From positions 1,601,501-1,665,500 of the forward strand of contig NZ_CP053187.1 of assembly GCF_013046825.1 (NCBI RefSeq): a stretch of DNA of 64,000 nucleotides, written 5' to 3'. A model generated the notes under the pieces. The model was not told where the DNA came from. It saw only the letters and a program-made list of their open reading frames with translations, and made no database searches. The translations under genes were made by a program, and so were the position numbers. Positions within the stretch are counted from its first letter, which is position 1; each line of letters opens with the position of its first letter. Source of the stretch: Turicibacter sanguinis. Lineage in GTDB: Bacteria; Bacillota_I; Bacilli_A; MOL361; Turicibacteraceae. This document shows positions 31,115 to 39,646 of the stretch, one piece after another.

Positions 31115-32428
31115 TTGATGCTTATTTTTTTTATACTGTTTTTAGAATTACTTACGTTATTAATAGGAGTTAATATTTTATCTGATGATGGAATAGGGAT
31201 AAAGAATTTTTTGCTATGGTTATTATTGATTCAAATCATTGGTCAATTTTTTTACATGGAAATAGGGTTTTTGGCAATATTTTTGGTTCTGTTCTTTTTA
31301 ATCACATGTTTAATTATTAAATCTAAGAAGATTTTCTCCAGTATTTTAATCACTTGTTTACCTTTGGTTACCCTCGTTGTTACCAATTATTTTGCTCAAG
31401 TGATGGAGATGTATGTCGTCAAAGACCTTTTAAGCTCATTCATTGTGAATTATGATAGAGAAATAGTTGCTACGATTCTTACTTGTATTTTAACGATTTT
31501 AGTTTGCTATTTAACAAAATATGTGATAGGGAAACTTCGCAGATTTATTATTTTAGAAAGAAAATATCAGATTTTAATCCTCATTTTTCTTTTATTTATG
31601 ATAGTTATTTTTTATGTCAATATATTTATAGGTCAAATTCAGGGGTTTAGTAGTGAACATATTACACTTACAAGTATACTTTTTTTTATTTATGCTTGTT
31701 TATTATGTGGTGTTTATCTGGCTTTAATTTATACATTAAATAAAGATTCAAAAATGAAGCAAGAACGAGTTTTGAATCAACAGTTACATGATTATACTAT
31801 TCAACTTGAGCAATTGTATAATAATTTAAATAGTTTTCGTCATGATTATCTTAACATTTTAGTGAGTTTAGAAGAAGGTATTCGAACAGAAGATATCGAG
31901 ATGATAAAAGGAGTCTACCATAGAGTAATTAAACCGACAGAACAAATTGTAAAAAGTAATGATTATATTTTAGGGAAGGTCCGCAAGGTTCATATTGTTG
32001 AGATTAAGAGTTTACTGGCCGAAAAAATTATTAAATCTCAAGCTAAAGGAATTGATGTAAGAGTAGAAATAGAAGAGATTATTGAGTCTATTTATATGGA
32101 CGTATTTTCATTCTATAGAGTTTTTTCTATTTTATTAGATAATGCTATTGAAGCTGCTAATAGCGTAAGTAATTCGTATATTTCAATTGTATTTATCCAA
32201 GATAGAGATATTCAAAGAATAGAAGTAGAAAATACTTGTGAACATCAGGAGATAAGTTTGAAGGATATTTATAAAAAAGGGCATTCTTCGAAAGGAAGTA
32301 ATAGAGGCATTGGATTATATAATGTCCAACAAATATTGAATGATAATAAATATTGTACGTTAGAAACCTTTTATGAATTAGGGGTATTTACACAAACTTT
32401 GATTTTAAAAAGGGAGGATAGAGAATAA
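31115..32428 (+). CDS. agrC: AgrC-type sensor histidine kinase
   Basis: This is a 437-residue receptor kinase with six or so membrane segments (residues 1-205). The histidine region NSFRHDYLNILVSL follows, then a GHKL-type ATPase domain with the N-box LLDNAIEAA and the G-box GSNRGIGLYNVQ. It should bind the cyclic peptide outside and phosphorylate the LytTR regulator, whose start codon overlaps its stop by one base. Confidence 0.92.
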   Translation: MMLIFFILFLELLTLLIGVNILSDDGIGIKNFLLWLLLIQIIGQFFYMEIGFLAIFLVLFFLITCLIIKSKKIFSSILITCLPLVTLVVTNYFAQVMEMYVVKDLLSSFIVNYDREIVATILTCILTILVCYLTKYVIGKLRRFIILERKYQILILIFLLFMIVIFYVNIFIGQIQGFSSEHITLTSILFFIYACLLCGVYLALIYTLNKDSKMKQERVLNQQLHDYTIQLEQLYNNLNSFRHDYLNILVSLEEGIRTEDIEMIKGVYHRVIKPTEQIVKSNDYILGKVRKVHIVEIKSLLAEKIIKSQAKGIDVRVEIEEIIESIYMDVFSFYRVFSILLDNAIEAANSVSNSYISIVFIQDRDIQRIEVENTCEHQEISLKDIYKKGHSSKGSNRGIGLYNVQQILNDNKYCTLETFYELGVFTQTLILKREDRE

Positions 32429-33177
32429 TGGAGATTTTTATTTTAGAAGATGATCCAATTCAAAGATATAGATTAGAAAAAATTATTAAGGAAGCTTTAG
32501 AGAAGAGTAGTATTTTATATAAGAAAATATTTGCTACGGCTAGACCAGTGCAACTTTTAAATGAGATTAATTCTATAGGAAATCATCATATCTACTTTTT
32601 AGATTTGGAAATTAATAATCATTTAGGAAAAGGATTAGAGATTGCTCAGCTTATACGTGAAAAAGACCCTTATGGAACAATTGTCTTTGTTACTACTCAC
32701 TCAGAATTAGCTCCTAAGACATTTGCATATAAAGTTTCGGCTCTTGATTTTATTGAAAAAGATCAATCTGATTTTGAGTTTAGAAAAAGAATTGAAGAGT
32801 GTTTAATAATTGCTAATCAATACCAGCAAAAACCAATAAGTGAAGATTCTTTTATATTCGAGAATAAATATACGAAATTTCAGATACCATTTTCAGAAAT
32901 TTTGTATTTTGAAACATCTGAAATTCCACATAAAATTAACTTAGTAACATCTAAAAAAAATATTAGTTTTTATGGAAAGTTAAGTGATATTGTTAAGATG
33001 GATGGTCGTCTGTTTAGCTGCCATAAATCATTTGTAGTAAATATACCAAATATTATTAGTGTCGATAAGAAGAATAAATTAGTCTATTTTAATAATGGTA
33101 TGTTTTGTTTTGTTTCTCGAAGATTATTAAAAGAAGTTGAAAATAAGATAGAGGAATTAAGGGTTAAAAAATTCTAA
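32428..33177 (+). CDS. agrA: AgrA-type LytTR response regulator
   Basis: This is a 249-residue regulator with a receiver domain (acidic EDD near the start, phospho-acceptor aspartate in YFLDLEI, lysine-equivalent segment ALDFIEKD) and a C-terminal LytTR DNA-binding domain (about residues 140-245, with LYFETSE and FSCHKSFVVNI). It overlaps the kinase gene by one base. Likely targets are the tandem boxes before agrB and before the gene at 33375. Confidence 0.92.
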   Translation: MEIFILEDDPIQRYRLEKIIKEALEKSSILYKKIFATARPVQLLNEINSIGNHHIYFLDLEINNHLGKGLEIAQLIREKDPYGTIVFVTTHSELAPKTFAYKVSALDFIEKDQSDFEFRKRIEECLIIANQYQQKPISEDSFIFENKYTKFQIPFSEILYFETSEIPHKINLVTSKKNISFYGKLSDIVKMDGRLFSCHKSFVVNIPNIISVDKKNKLVYFNNGMFCFVSRRLLKEVENKIEELRVKKF

Positions 33178-33266
33178 AAATAATATTGGTTTATAATTTA
33201 TTATAGAATTCAAGATATAGAGTTTATAGCTGATCAATGTTAAATATTAAATTACATAAAATCTAA

Positions 33267-33300
33267 ACCGTTTAGGATAAAAAATATACATTTAAGGATA
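33267..33300 (+). promoter_or_regulatory. Tandem LytTR-type boxes before the exported protein gene
   Basis: ACCGTTTAGGATA (33267) and CATTTAAGGATA (33289) are direct repeats; their AGGATA blocks are 21 bp apart. The first box shares ACCG-TTAGGA with the agrB box at 30192. They lie about 75-110 bp upstream of the 33375 start. Confidence 0.65.
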
Positions 33301-33374
33301 ATAGTATTCTATTATTTAAACATAGTTTATATAATTCTAGATGTTGATTATTATATAAAGAGGAGAGGGGGTTC

Positions 33375-34007
33375 ATGAATAGTAGTAGAAAAGATATATT
33401 GAAAAAGCTTGGGGTATCTAGTGCACTAGTAGGAATTATTGGGACAACGGGAGCTCAGTTTTTATCTCCAATTATTGCTAAAGCAGAAATCGAAAGTACA
33501 GTAGAAGAAGTTAATAATATAAATTTAGTTACAGAAGATTTTGATTTAACTCCGTTGTATGATTTGATTCAAACAGGTGTATTTAGTGAGTTTGCATTTA
33601 ATGAAAGTGGTCAACTTATTTTGAATATTTCTATTGAAGAAGCAACCGAACAATATCAATTATCTGAATCACAGACTACTTTATTATCAGATACATTAGA
33701 ACAGTGGAGGAATTTAACTGGAGCTCAAAATTTATCTGCTAACGCAAGATTGCATATTAGTGGAGTAAATATATATTTTACAAATTACGATGTGAAAATG
33801 TATTTATCTAGCGTTATTATGATGGGACCAGCAGCAGTTGTTGCTGCAATCACTGCCGCTACTACGTTAATAGGGACACCCATTGCCGGTGCAATAGCAG
33901 CAGTTGTTGGAAGTTTCTCAGCATTTGCTATTTGTGCAACAGTGCAAGATGCATTAATGACAGGAAAAGGTTTTTATATTGGTTTAACTGGATGGGGAAT
34001 TTGGTAA
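33375..34007 (+). CDS. Exported protein with hydrophobic Gly/Ala-rich tail, likely agr output
   Basis: This is a 210-residue protein. An N-terminal signal (residues 1-36, ending SPIIAKAEI) precedes a polar, acidic middle part (about 37-140). The last 65 residues are hydrophobic and rich in Ala, Gly and Thr (MMGPAAVVAAITAATTLIG), ending GFYIGLTGWGIW. Such tails occur in pore-forming bacteriocins and toxins. It has a GAGGAGAGGGGG site, lies just after agrA and is preceded by LytTR-type boxes. A bacteriocin or membrane-active effector role is inferred; I recognise no family. Confidence 0.65.
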   Translation: MNSSRKDILKKLGVSSALVGIIGTTGAQFLSPIIAKAEIESTVEEVNNINLVTEDFDLTPLYDLIQTGVFSEFAFNESGQLILNISIEEATEQYQLSESQTTLLSDTLEQWRNLTGAQNLSANARLHISGVNIYFTNYDVKMYLSSVIMMGPAAVVAAITAATTLIGTPIAGAIAAVVGSFSAFAICATVQDALMTGKGFYIGLTGWGIW

Positions 34008-34029
34008 AGAATAATGGAGGCTTTATTAG

Positions 34030-34167
34030 ATGAACCTTATCGAAGATTTTTTTAAAATATTAAGTAGTACTTGTGTAGTTCTTTTAGTAATAGTATTACT
34101 TATTGTAATTTATCGAGTATTCAAAATAGGAATTTTATTATTATTGGATAAATTTTTAAAAAAATAA
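34030..34167 (+). CDS. Small single-pass membrane protein, possible immunity protein
   Basis: This is a 45-residue peptide with one long hydrophobic helix (VVLLVIVLLIVIYRVF) and a basic end (LDKFLKK). GGAGG stands 9 bases before its ATG, and it begins 22 bp after the exported protein gene, so co-expression is likely. Tiny membrane proteins beside bacteriocin genes often give self-immunity; that role is inferred from position only. Confidence 0.6.
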   Translation: MNLIEDFFKILSSTCVVLLVIVLLIVIYRVFKIGILLLLDKFLKK

Positions 34168-34280
34168 TTATTTTAACTAATATTATAACAATTAGAGATA
34201 TGATACAATTCTAGAAATGGTTTAAAATAAAATATAACCATATATTATCTCTTTGAATAGTGAATCAGGAGGTAATATAG

Positions 34281-34782
34281 ATGTCGAATGTCGCAAGTAA
34301 AAGAATAAATATTGTATCTATTAAAATGGTAAATGTGTCTAGTTTCCTTTATCAAACATGTACCATTTCATCACCAAAAGATGCTTATGAGATGATAAAA
34401 GGTAGGCTTGAATCACTTGATCGTGAACAGTTCATCATTGCTTGTTTGAATACAAAGAATGAACCAACGAATATTTCAGTCGTATCAGTTGGAACACTCA
34501 ATAGAGCCATTGTCCATCCAAGAGAAGTATTCAAAACAGTCAACCTATCAAATGCTGCTAGCATCATGGCTTTTCATAATCATCCATCAGGTGAAACAAT
34601 ACCATCACAACAAGATATTCAATTAACCAATCGCTTATATGAGGCGGGTGAGTTACTGGGTATCAAGTTGTTAGATCATCTCATTATAGGAGATGGGTCC
34701 CCTGGCAGTGAGTAAAGCGAACAATCCTCCGCTGCTAGGGTATGGAACATTTACATCATTAAAAGAAAAAGGTTATTTATAA
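34281..34782 (+). pseudogene. RadC-like JAB-domain gene interrupted near its 3' end by element E1
   Basis: The N-terminus (MSNVASKRINIVSIKM) and JAB motif HNHPSGETIPSQQD are complete and match the intact gene at 49281. After GDG the frame runs into a 49-nt insertion and stops at 34715, replacing the final FTSLKEKGYL. The lost codons continue unchanged after the insertion. The catalytic part is intact, so the 144-residue product may still fold. Confidence 0.85.
34697..34741 (+). repeat. Palindromic insertion element E1
   Basis: A 45-nt insertion is bounded by exact ATGG duplications (34693-34696 and 34742-34745). Its ends CCCTGGCAG and CTGCTAGGG form a 9-bp stem with one G-T pair. It is recognised by comparison with two uninterrupted radC copies. 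It shares TCCTCC and TAGGG with elements E2-E4. Confidence 0.88.
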
Positions 34783-34783
34783 G

Positions 34784-34822
34784 GAGCTAAGTGATTATAT
34801 TACCGTCACTTAGCTCTTTTAT
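34784..34822 (+). terminator. Terminator after radC-like copy 2
   Basis: This is the same hairpin as at 30016: GAGCTAAGTGA and TCACTTAGCTC, then TTTTATT. Confidence 0.85.
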
Positions 34823-35143
34823 TATTCCATAACTAATAGGGGGGAGAAACTATATTCAGTATCACAACTTATCGATCAGTTTACTGTTTCAAATAGCTAA
34901 TAATCATAATCAGTATTTTATATTTTCTAATCGGGTAATCTCCGGAACTTCAAATTACTGTTCAAGCTTTTGTAATCTATTAATCTTATAAAAAACACTC
35001 ACAATACCATATACTAACAGATCAATTAAAGTGATTGATAGGAAACTTCAAGTTGTTAAAAGAATTGCCTTTGTATAATATAACTTTTATTAATTTTAAT
35101 CACGTATTCTCAGTATTTAAAATTTAATTCAAGTCAAAAGAAA

Positions 35144-35172
35144 AAATCCTAGTAGCTTAGTCACTAGGATTT
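35144..35172 (-). terminator. Terminator of the minus-strand 37262-35306 operon
   Basis: AAATCCTAGT pairs with ACTAGGATTT; read on the minus strand it ends in a T-rich run. The rest of 34823-35305 shows no gene. Confidence 0.75.
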
Positions 35173-35305
35173 CCATCCAGTTGTTTATTGTCATAAATCA
35201 CAAATGAATCAGTAAGACTATATCATCATCTAACTAAAAATAGTTTTTTACTATTTAAATAATTACTTATTTAAGGTGTACTAAATCGATTTCTTCTTAC
35301 TTTTA

Positions 35306-36472
35306 TTATTTTTTCATTCTAGAGATATCAACTAGCGTGGGCATTCTATTATCGAATCTTTCTACTTCTATTGTCCTCTGATATTCAAAGTCTAGGTTAT
35401 AGACTGTAATAGAATTTAGTGAGGATTTATCTAACCTTTCCTGTGTTAGAATAGTATTAGTTTCAAAGTTTACACCTACAATGCGGCTATCACCGATTTC
35501 TATCATTGGAGTGTTATCTGAACCCAAATTATCAAAATCTAACTTTAATAATAAGTTATCCTCTTGATATCGTGTCGATTCATATCCCTCTGATTCTTTA
35601 CTTTTTTCACAAGATATCTCTAAGTAAAGTTTGCCTTCTTCTTCTTCGAAGAACGAGAGTGGTGTACACAGATTTCTATCTTTAGAATTAGTTTCTGAGT
35701 AGTTTACTTGTGTTTTAACTTCTAAATTTTCATCTACCTGTTTTATGGTAAATTCACCTGTATTTAATCCTTCACCTAATAGAAATAAATTATCCTTATA
35801 TGGGTAAAAGTAGATAATATCACGTGCTAGTAGTAAGTCTTCATTAACATCTATAGAAGATAATAAGTTAAAATTTTTATCATATATCAAGATTTTTTCT
35901 TCACTTGAAATATTTTTATTTTCATCCAATATAGGTTGAGCGCTATTAGCATATACATAAATCTTATCCTTAAATACAACACCATTCCAAATATGAAGGT
36001 TACTTTCTAATTCAAAACATTTCCAAGAATCTTCTAAATAACAAAATCCTGAATTGTAGGCTTCACCATCAGCTGCAAAACCATTATTGATGACAATAAA
36101 TAAGTTTTCGGAGTAAGGATTAATACGCTCATATTTTTGAGCTATTGTTCCTACTTTATTTAATGACTGTGTTTGATTATCATATGACAATATAGTTGAA
36201 GTCTCCGGATAGCTATCAAAATAAACTATATTTCGAGTTTGACGCAATACTGAATATCCAACACCTTCACCTTTTGGAAGTTTAACTTTATCGATAATTT
36301 CACCATTCCCATTGGAATATAATAAATAGGATGGAGTGTACAGATCATTACTTAAAATCTGCAAAACTTCAAAATCTTTGGGTTGTTTAAGTAATGTATT
36401 ATATCCTATTAAAATGAAGCCTACAATTAAAATTATAGTTACAATTATTACACCAAAAAGATTTTTTTTCAT
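35306..36472 (-). CDS. Membrane-anchored protein, beta-propeller-like, unknown
   Basis: This is a 388-residue protein with one N-terminal membrane helix (VIIVTIILIVGFILIGY) and a large extracellular part. Alternating short beta-like stretches (ILSYDNQTQSL, LFIVINNGFA, ILIYDKNFNLLSSID, LLLKLDF) suggest a propeller. It has no lipobox. It lies 10 bp after the secreted hydrolase gene 36483-37262, so the two form an operon and may act together at the cell surface. I recognise no family with confidence. Confidence 0.6.
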   Translation of the reverse strand: MKKNLFGVIIVTIILIVGFILIGYNTLLKQPKDFEVLQILSNDLYTPSYLLYSNGNGEIIDKVKLPKGEGVGYSVLRQTRNIVYFDSYPETSTILSYDNQTQSLNKVGTIAQKYERINPYSENLFIVINNGFAADGEAYNSGFCYLEDSWKCFELESNLHIWNGVVFKDKIYVYANSAQPILDENKNISSEEKILIYDKNFNLLSSIDVNEDLLLARDIIYFYPYKDNLFLLGEGLNTGEFTIKQVDENLEVKTQVNYSETNSKDRNLCTPLSFFEEEEGKLYLEISCEKSKESEGYESTRYQEDNLLLKLDFDNLGSDNTPMIEIGDSRIVGVNFETNTILTQERLDKSSLNSITVYNLDFEYQRTIEVERFDNRMPTLVDISRMKK

Positions 36473-36482
36473 TCTTATTCCT

Positions 36483-37262
36483 CTATTTCACTTTTTGATA
36501 GAAAAATACATTATCGTCCCATAAGATTTGTTTTGGAGTAACCCCTACGATATCGTAGCTCCATGAACTATCTTTGTAATGATCTCCTACATTATAGCCC
36601 GCATTAAGCCAAGCTTTATATACTAATTTAGAACAATACCATTGATCAGTGCTATTTAATGTTGTCAAAATAGTATAGGGCTTACCTATTTGTTTAGCTG
36701 CGTAATTTACTGCTGTTTTATAATTCGATTGTGTAGCACCACCTACATAAAGCTCATCGGTATTAACCTTAGCCCAATACGTTCTATAACTCACTTTACT
36801 CTTAACTCCCTCACCAGGATTTGCTTCAATTACTGTATTTTTATTGTAATCTACAATTCCAGCATGCCCATGATTCCAACCTAAAGTTTTAGAATCTAGA
36901 GTAATTAAAATATCCCCATAATTTTGCCACTCGATAGTTGTTGTTCTTCTAGCATCTGAATCTACTAGGGCTCCTACACTTTCTTTTTTCATCTCAGTAA
37001 TTGCATCAATTTCGTCTCTATTTAGATCAGAGATGACTTGAAGAACAGCACTAATTGCATCCTGTTGTTCTTCTTGTGGCAATTTTTCGACTTCTTCTTG
37101 ATTTAATTCTCGAATTCTTTGTGAATATGATTCAATCCCTTCTGATCTTAGTAAGGATTGTTCAGGCATTTTTACTTCATATTCTGAATTCTGTGCTGCT
37201 TGGACACTCATAGAAGAATAAATTCCTAATAAAGTTGTAAACATAAATAAATACTTTCTCAT
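36483..37262 (-). CDS. Secreted YiiX/NlpC-P60-like cysteine hydrolase
   Basis: This is a 259-residue protein with a signal peptide (cut near VQA-AQN), a helical acidic segment (about 30-110) and a C-terminal permuted papain-like domain. The likely catalytic residues are His in GWNHGHAGIVDY and Cys in WYCSKLVYKAWL. YiiX/NlpC-type enzymes cleave cell-wall peptides or acyl/amide bonds. It is the first gene of a two-gene minus-strand operon. A cell-wall lytic or effector role is inferred. Confidence 0.75.
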   Translation of the reverse strand: MRKYLFMFTTLLGIYSSMSVQAAQNSEYEVKMPEQSLLRSEGIESYSQRIRELNQEEVEKLPQEEQQDAISAVLQVISDLNRDEIDAITEMKKESVGALVDSDARRTTTIEWQNYGDILITLDSKTLGWNHGHAGIVDYNKNTVIEANPGEGVKSKVSYRTYWAKVNTDELYVGGATQSNYKTAVNYAAKQIGKPYTILTTLNSTDQWYCSKLVYKAWLNAGYNVGDHYKDSSWSYDIVGVTPKQILWDDNVFFYQKVK

Positions 37263-37492
37263 TTTAACCCCTCCATTTTTTAAATTAAATAATTATTAGT
37301 ATAATTTTTCGATATATTCCTTTTTACAAAAATAATTCTTCTAGTCTTCAGATTTGTAAATACTATCTCATTTTATAGAAAAATAATAAATAAAGGGAAT
37401 TAATGTAGAATTATACAATCATTATTCGAATAATATATTATCAATAAATTAGTTTTTAAAAAACTTAATATGCTTAATCGGTTATTTAATAC

Positions 37493-37551
37493 TCTTAAGT
37501 GGTTGGGATAAGTCAGTGTTTTGAGCACAAAAATACTAAGCTTTTAAGCTG
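37493..37551 (-). mobile_element. Fragment of an IS B-type end beside IS A copy 2
   Basis: TTGGGATAAGTCAGTGTTTT, then GAGCACAAAAA and CTTTTAAGCT, align with the IS B end at 45520-45560 (TTGGATCTAGGTCAATATTT, GGACACAAAAA, TTTTTAAGCA). IS A copy 2 starts right after it. The rest of 37263-37492 is the promoter region of the hydrolase operon. Confidence 0.6.
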
Positions 37552-37569
37552 TGGATTGTCAACACTAAA

Positions 37570-38403
37570 CTAAACAACTTTTTTAAGGGTATTTTGACGA
37601 TATTCAACTGGGGATAAATATCCCAGTGAAGAGTGGATCCTATGATTGTTATACCAGTTAACGTAGTCGGCAAATTCATAACCTAGTTGTTCTTGGGTTT
37701 CAAATATCTGATGGTTTACAAATTCTGTTTTGATTACTTTATAGGTCGCTTCTGCAACAGCGTTGTCATAGGGACATCCCTTCATACTTAAAGAGCGTTT
37801 AATTTCAAATACCTCTAAAATCTCATCAATGATTTTATTCTTAAATTCGTTACCTCGATCCTTGTGGAAAATCTTGATTTGACTTAGGTTAGTTTGGACT
37901 GTACTGAACGCCTTCTTAACTAATTCTGCATCCTTATTAGGCCCAGAGCTATAACCGATAATTTCACGATTAAACAGGTCTACAAGCACACAAAGATAGT
38001 GCCAGCGATTTTTTACACGAATGTACGTTAAATCACTGACAAGAACGTTTAAATGTGGTTGTTCATCAAAGTTACGATCCACGATATTTTCAGTGTTATC
38101 TTCGTTACATTTAGCTGTATGCGGCTTAAATTGAGCAACGGTATAATTCGATACAAGGCCTTCTTGTTTCATGATACGACTAATACGACGACGTGAAACT
38201 TGTTGTCCCATCTTTTTTAACTCTTGCTTAATTTTTCGAGTCCCGTAATTATTTCGGCTTCGACGAAAAATCTCAATGATATCAGTAACCAGTTGAGTTT
38301 CATCTTTCTTCGGTTTAGACTCATAATAATAAGTGCTACGAGGCACATTAAGGACTTTGCACATCGCTGAAACTGAATATTTGTGTGTATTGTTTTTAAT
38401 CAC
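37570..38403 (-). CDS. IS3-family transposase OrfB, copy 2
   Basis: This is a 277-residue rve-type DDE transposase, identical at protein level to the copy at 26241-27074 (SDLTYI, HKDRGNEF and NAVAEATYK hold the acidic triad). The intact frame and near-perfect DNA identity indicate recent duplication. Confidence 0.93.
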   Translation of the reverse strand: MIKNNTHKYSVSAMCKVLNVPRSTYYYESKPKKDETQLVTDIIEIFRRSRNNYGTRKIKQELKKMGQQVSRRRISRIMKQEGLVSNYTVAQFKPHTAKCNEDNTENIVDRNFDEQPHLNVLVSDLTYIRVKNRWHYLCVLVDLFNREIIGYSSGPNKDAELVKKAFSTVQTNLSQIKIFHKDRGNEFKNKIIDEILEVFEIKRSLSMKGCPYDNAVAEATYKVIKTEFVNHQIFETQEQLGYEFADYVNWYNNHRIHSSLGYLSPVEYRQNTLKKVV

Positions 38404-38405
38404 AT

Positions 38406-38702
38406 TTATCTTCGTCCTAAGATCAGCGCGGCTTGCTTTAAAATATCATTTTCCATTTCCAATTGCTTAACTTTTTTACGAAGTTGGATTAACTCCTGTT
38501 CTTCTTCTGAGCGGTTATCTTTCTCCTTAAAAGAACCTGTAGAAGTTGACTGTTTAATCCATTTATCGAGTAAAGACGATGAGATATCGTATTCACGAAC
38601 AATATCACATTTACGTTTCCCATTTAAATAAAGCTGGACTAATTGGTTTTTAAATTCATCTGTATACGTACGGCGTGGTCTACGAGTTTTAGTTTGGGTC
38701 AT
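38406..38702 (-). CDS. IS3-family transposase OrfA, copy 2
   Basis: This is a 98-residue HTH_Tnp_1 protein, identical to the copy at 27077-27373, with an N-terminal helix-turn-helix and a C-terminal coiled coil. It lies 2 bp from orfB in another frame. Confidence 0.92.
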   Translation of the reverse strand: MTQTKTRRPRRTYTDEFKNQLVQLYLNGKRKCDIVREYDISSSLLDKWIKQSTSTGSFKEKDNRSEEEQELIQLRKKVKQLEMENDILKQAALILGRR

Positions 38703-38782
38703 GTTAAAGCTCCTTTAGATTGATATTATTTATAATTCTACATGACCTTAAAAAAACTGTCTAATTAATTGTAACCTATCCA

Positions 38783-39147
38783 ACTTAATGATTAGCTTCT
38801 TTTTGATACTATAGAGCTTGATTAAATAAAATAAAAATCTTATTTGCATTATTACCAAATAGAAGGTGGAAAAACTGTATGGTTACTATCTAATTTTGAA
38901 GTTAAGTTGGATAATCGATATGAGAATTGTGAAGTATTTAAGTTAATATATATGTCTAGAATTATTACATATAGATCGATAGTAAGTAGTTAGAGATAAT
39001 TTTAAAAAAATATTGTGTCAAAGAAAAGAATATAACAAAATATAGCTTTTTTTGTTAAGTAAAAGAAATTGTTATCCTGCATAAGTGATTGTAAAATATA
39101 CTAGAATCATGATTCTATAGTATGACTTAAATTTAATTTTACAATAA
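38783..39147 (+). other. Intergenic promoter region of the bacteriocin-type locus
   Basis: This AT-rich stretch has no convincing gene. The final 100 bases, before the gene at 39163, probably contain its promoter; no clear -35/-10 pair stands out. Short open stretches near 38870-38950 may be remnants of a gene cut by IS A. Confidence 0.4.
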
Positions 39148-39162
39148 GTGAGGATGATAAGG

Positions 39163-39585
39163 ATGAAAATGAAAAATATTTTTTTATTAGGAATAGTAGG
39201 TGTATGTTTGTCGTATGGGACAGCTAATGTCTCTGCTAGTGAGTTAACGAAAGTAATAGGAGGAGGGAGTTATATTATAGGTTCTGAGCGTTTGGGTGTA
39301 GGAAGTTGCTCAGGGGTTAGTACAGTTTATACGGATCAATATACTAACTATCAAGCTCAATGGAAACGAGGGTGCAGCAATAATAATTTAGTATCAGAGT
39401 ATTACATGTATTATAGTGATATGATAGATATGGGAAGAGCTAGTTCAACTAATGGAGAAGGGACATATCGGACATCTGCTTGGACCAAAAATGTTAAAGG
39501 TAGTTACTCAACAGCAGTATCACCAACCAATGTATGGACGAAATCTGGAACTAACAAAGTGAATTATGATTATACTAGTAAATAA
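39163..39585 (+). CDS. Secreted bacteriocin-like protein of a lactococcin-972-type locus
   Basis: This is a 140-residue precursor with a signal peptide (FLLGIVGVCLSYGTANVSAS). The mature part of about 115 residues is rich in Tyr, Ser, Thr, Gly and Asn (GGGSYIIGSERLG; two Cys, in GSCSGV and KRGCSN). The start is ATG 39163, with GTGAGG 9 bases upstream; an earlier GTG overlaps that site. Its place before a TIGR01654-like membrane protein and a lactococcin-972-group ABC ATPase suggests it is the bacteriocin. The sequence is not clearly homologous to lactococcin 972 itself. Confidence 0.65.
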   Translation: MKMKNIFLLGIVGVCLSYGTANVSASELTKVIGGGSYIIGSERLGVGSCSGVSTVYTDQYTNYQAQWKRGCSNNNLVSEYYMYYSDMIDMGRASSTNGEGTYRTSAWTKNVKGSYSTAVSPTNVWTKSGTNKVNYDYTSK

Positions 39586-39598
39586 GAAGTCTAATAAA

Positions 39599-39632
39599 TT
39601 AAAAGAGAGTCTATTTATGGATTCTCTTTTAA
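39599..39632 (+). terminator. Attenuator hairpin between bacteriocin-like gene and export genes
   Basis: TTAAAAGAGAGTC pairs with GATTCTCTTTTAA, with only a weak T-tail. It probably gives high expression of the first gene and lower expression of the export pair. Confidence 0.7.
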
Positions 39633-39646
39633 TATAGGAGGGAATA

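Larger units (their letters stand above)
37552..38782 (-). mobile_element. IS3-family insertion sequence, IS A copy 2
   Basis: The 1231-bp element has the same TGGAT termini and same orientation as copy 1, 11.3 kb away. Together they could mobilise the 10 kb between them, or delete it by recombination. No target duplication is seen. Confidence 0.92.

Noticed and set aside
34693-34745. Simple translational bypass over E1 as in T4 gene 60
   Set aside because: The duplicated ATGG does not include a complete in-frame codon here, so take-off and landing codons would differ (GAT and TAT). The idea is kept only as a weak option for E3.
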